A stretch of 64,000 bases of DNA from Rhodothermales bacterium (GTDB taxonomy: Bacteria > Bacteroidota > Rhodothermia > Rhodothermales > Bin80), in contig JANQES010000130.1 in assembly GCA_028278205.1 (NCBI GenBank), positions 1-64,000 on the forward strand, read 5' to 3'. Shown here piece after piece: positions 63,888-64,000 of this stretch. Numbering within the stretch: position 1 is the stretch's first letter; every line of letters begins with the position of its first letter. Below the pieces are notes generated by a model. That model saw nothing but the letters and a program-made list of their open reading frames with translations. It did no database searches and was not told the origin of the DNA. The translations under genes were made by a program, and so were the position numbers.

Positions 63888-64000
63888 TCAGGCAGGGCAT
63901 AAACGCAACTCAAAACCGCTCTACGACCCCAATCGGGCAGGCGTACTGAGGATAAATCCCTCTTCTTCATTCTTTCTTTTTTTCCGCAGGAAAAATAGAA

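Overview
The window looks like a chromosomal piece of a GC-rich, Gram-negative member of the Bacteroidota/Rhodothermota, most likely the order Rhodothermales. Signs of this are the many lipoboxes and outer-membrane barrels, PKD-OmpA proteins, a zinc-less queuine tRNA-ribosyltransferase, a bactofilin, an AtpZ-like gene and a TamA/TamB pair. This placement is inferred from gene content; there is no rRNA gene in the window.

Layout. Bases 1-26921 are almost entirely on the minus strand and mostly housekeeping: tRNA-Leu, an M20 dipeptidase, two small lipoproteins, ispH, mrdA (PBP2), a SUMF1-like membrane protein, tgt, an mlaE/mlaF/mlaD lipid-transport set, tamB, tamA, a YihY-type protein and clpX. 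A RecQ-phosphoribosyltransferase plus DprA-like pair, resembling the ShosTA defence system, splits the mla set. Bases 27159-46800 are more mixed: an RNA m5C methyltransferase, a SIR2-TPR protein, small unknowns, a sulfatase, an EcsC protein, an outer-membrane barrel, a deoxynucleoside kinase and a thioredoxin-like lipoprotein. This part also has a 23-codon peptide gene with a strong ribosome binding site, a Ser/Thr kinase with TPRs, a TIR-ECF sigma factor fusion and a decayed IS4-like element. Bases 46848-64000 hold an NFACT protein, a D-2-hydroxyacid dehydrogenase, an ABC exporter, a true formylglycine-generating enzyme (probably activating the sulfatase), a truncated pentapeptide-TIR protein, queG, two PKD-OmpA proteins, rpsT, an M23 peptidase, bactofilin and an AtpZ-like protein.

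The most striking feature is not a gene. About twenty gaps between genes carry an element built on one plan: short words of 7 bp (sometimes 8 or 9) repeated 3-5 times with mostly A/G or C/T changes, a loop or core, then the same words in inverted order. The word differs from site to site, but the architecture is constant. The arms often start at or within a few bases of a stop codon. Arms and cores are exchangeable: one word occurs with at least three different cores, and one 32-nt core occurs with three different arms. That core holds a small hairpin with a compensatory GGC/GCC to GCC/GGC change. Elements are nested inside each other at 9001-9245. The same word flanks the RecQ/DprA insertion on both sides. 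Some elements run into reading frames and supply protein ends (TamB start, QueG tail, N-terminus of the barrel protein at 35430-37574). I read these as a modular family of intergenic palindromes whose generating machinery is unknown and not visible in this window.
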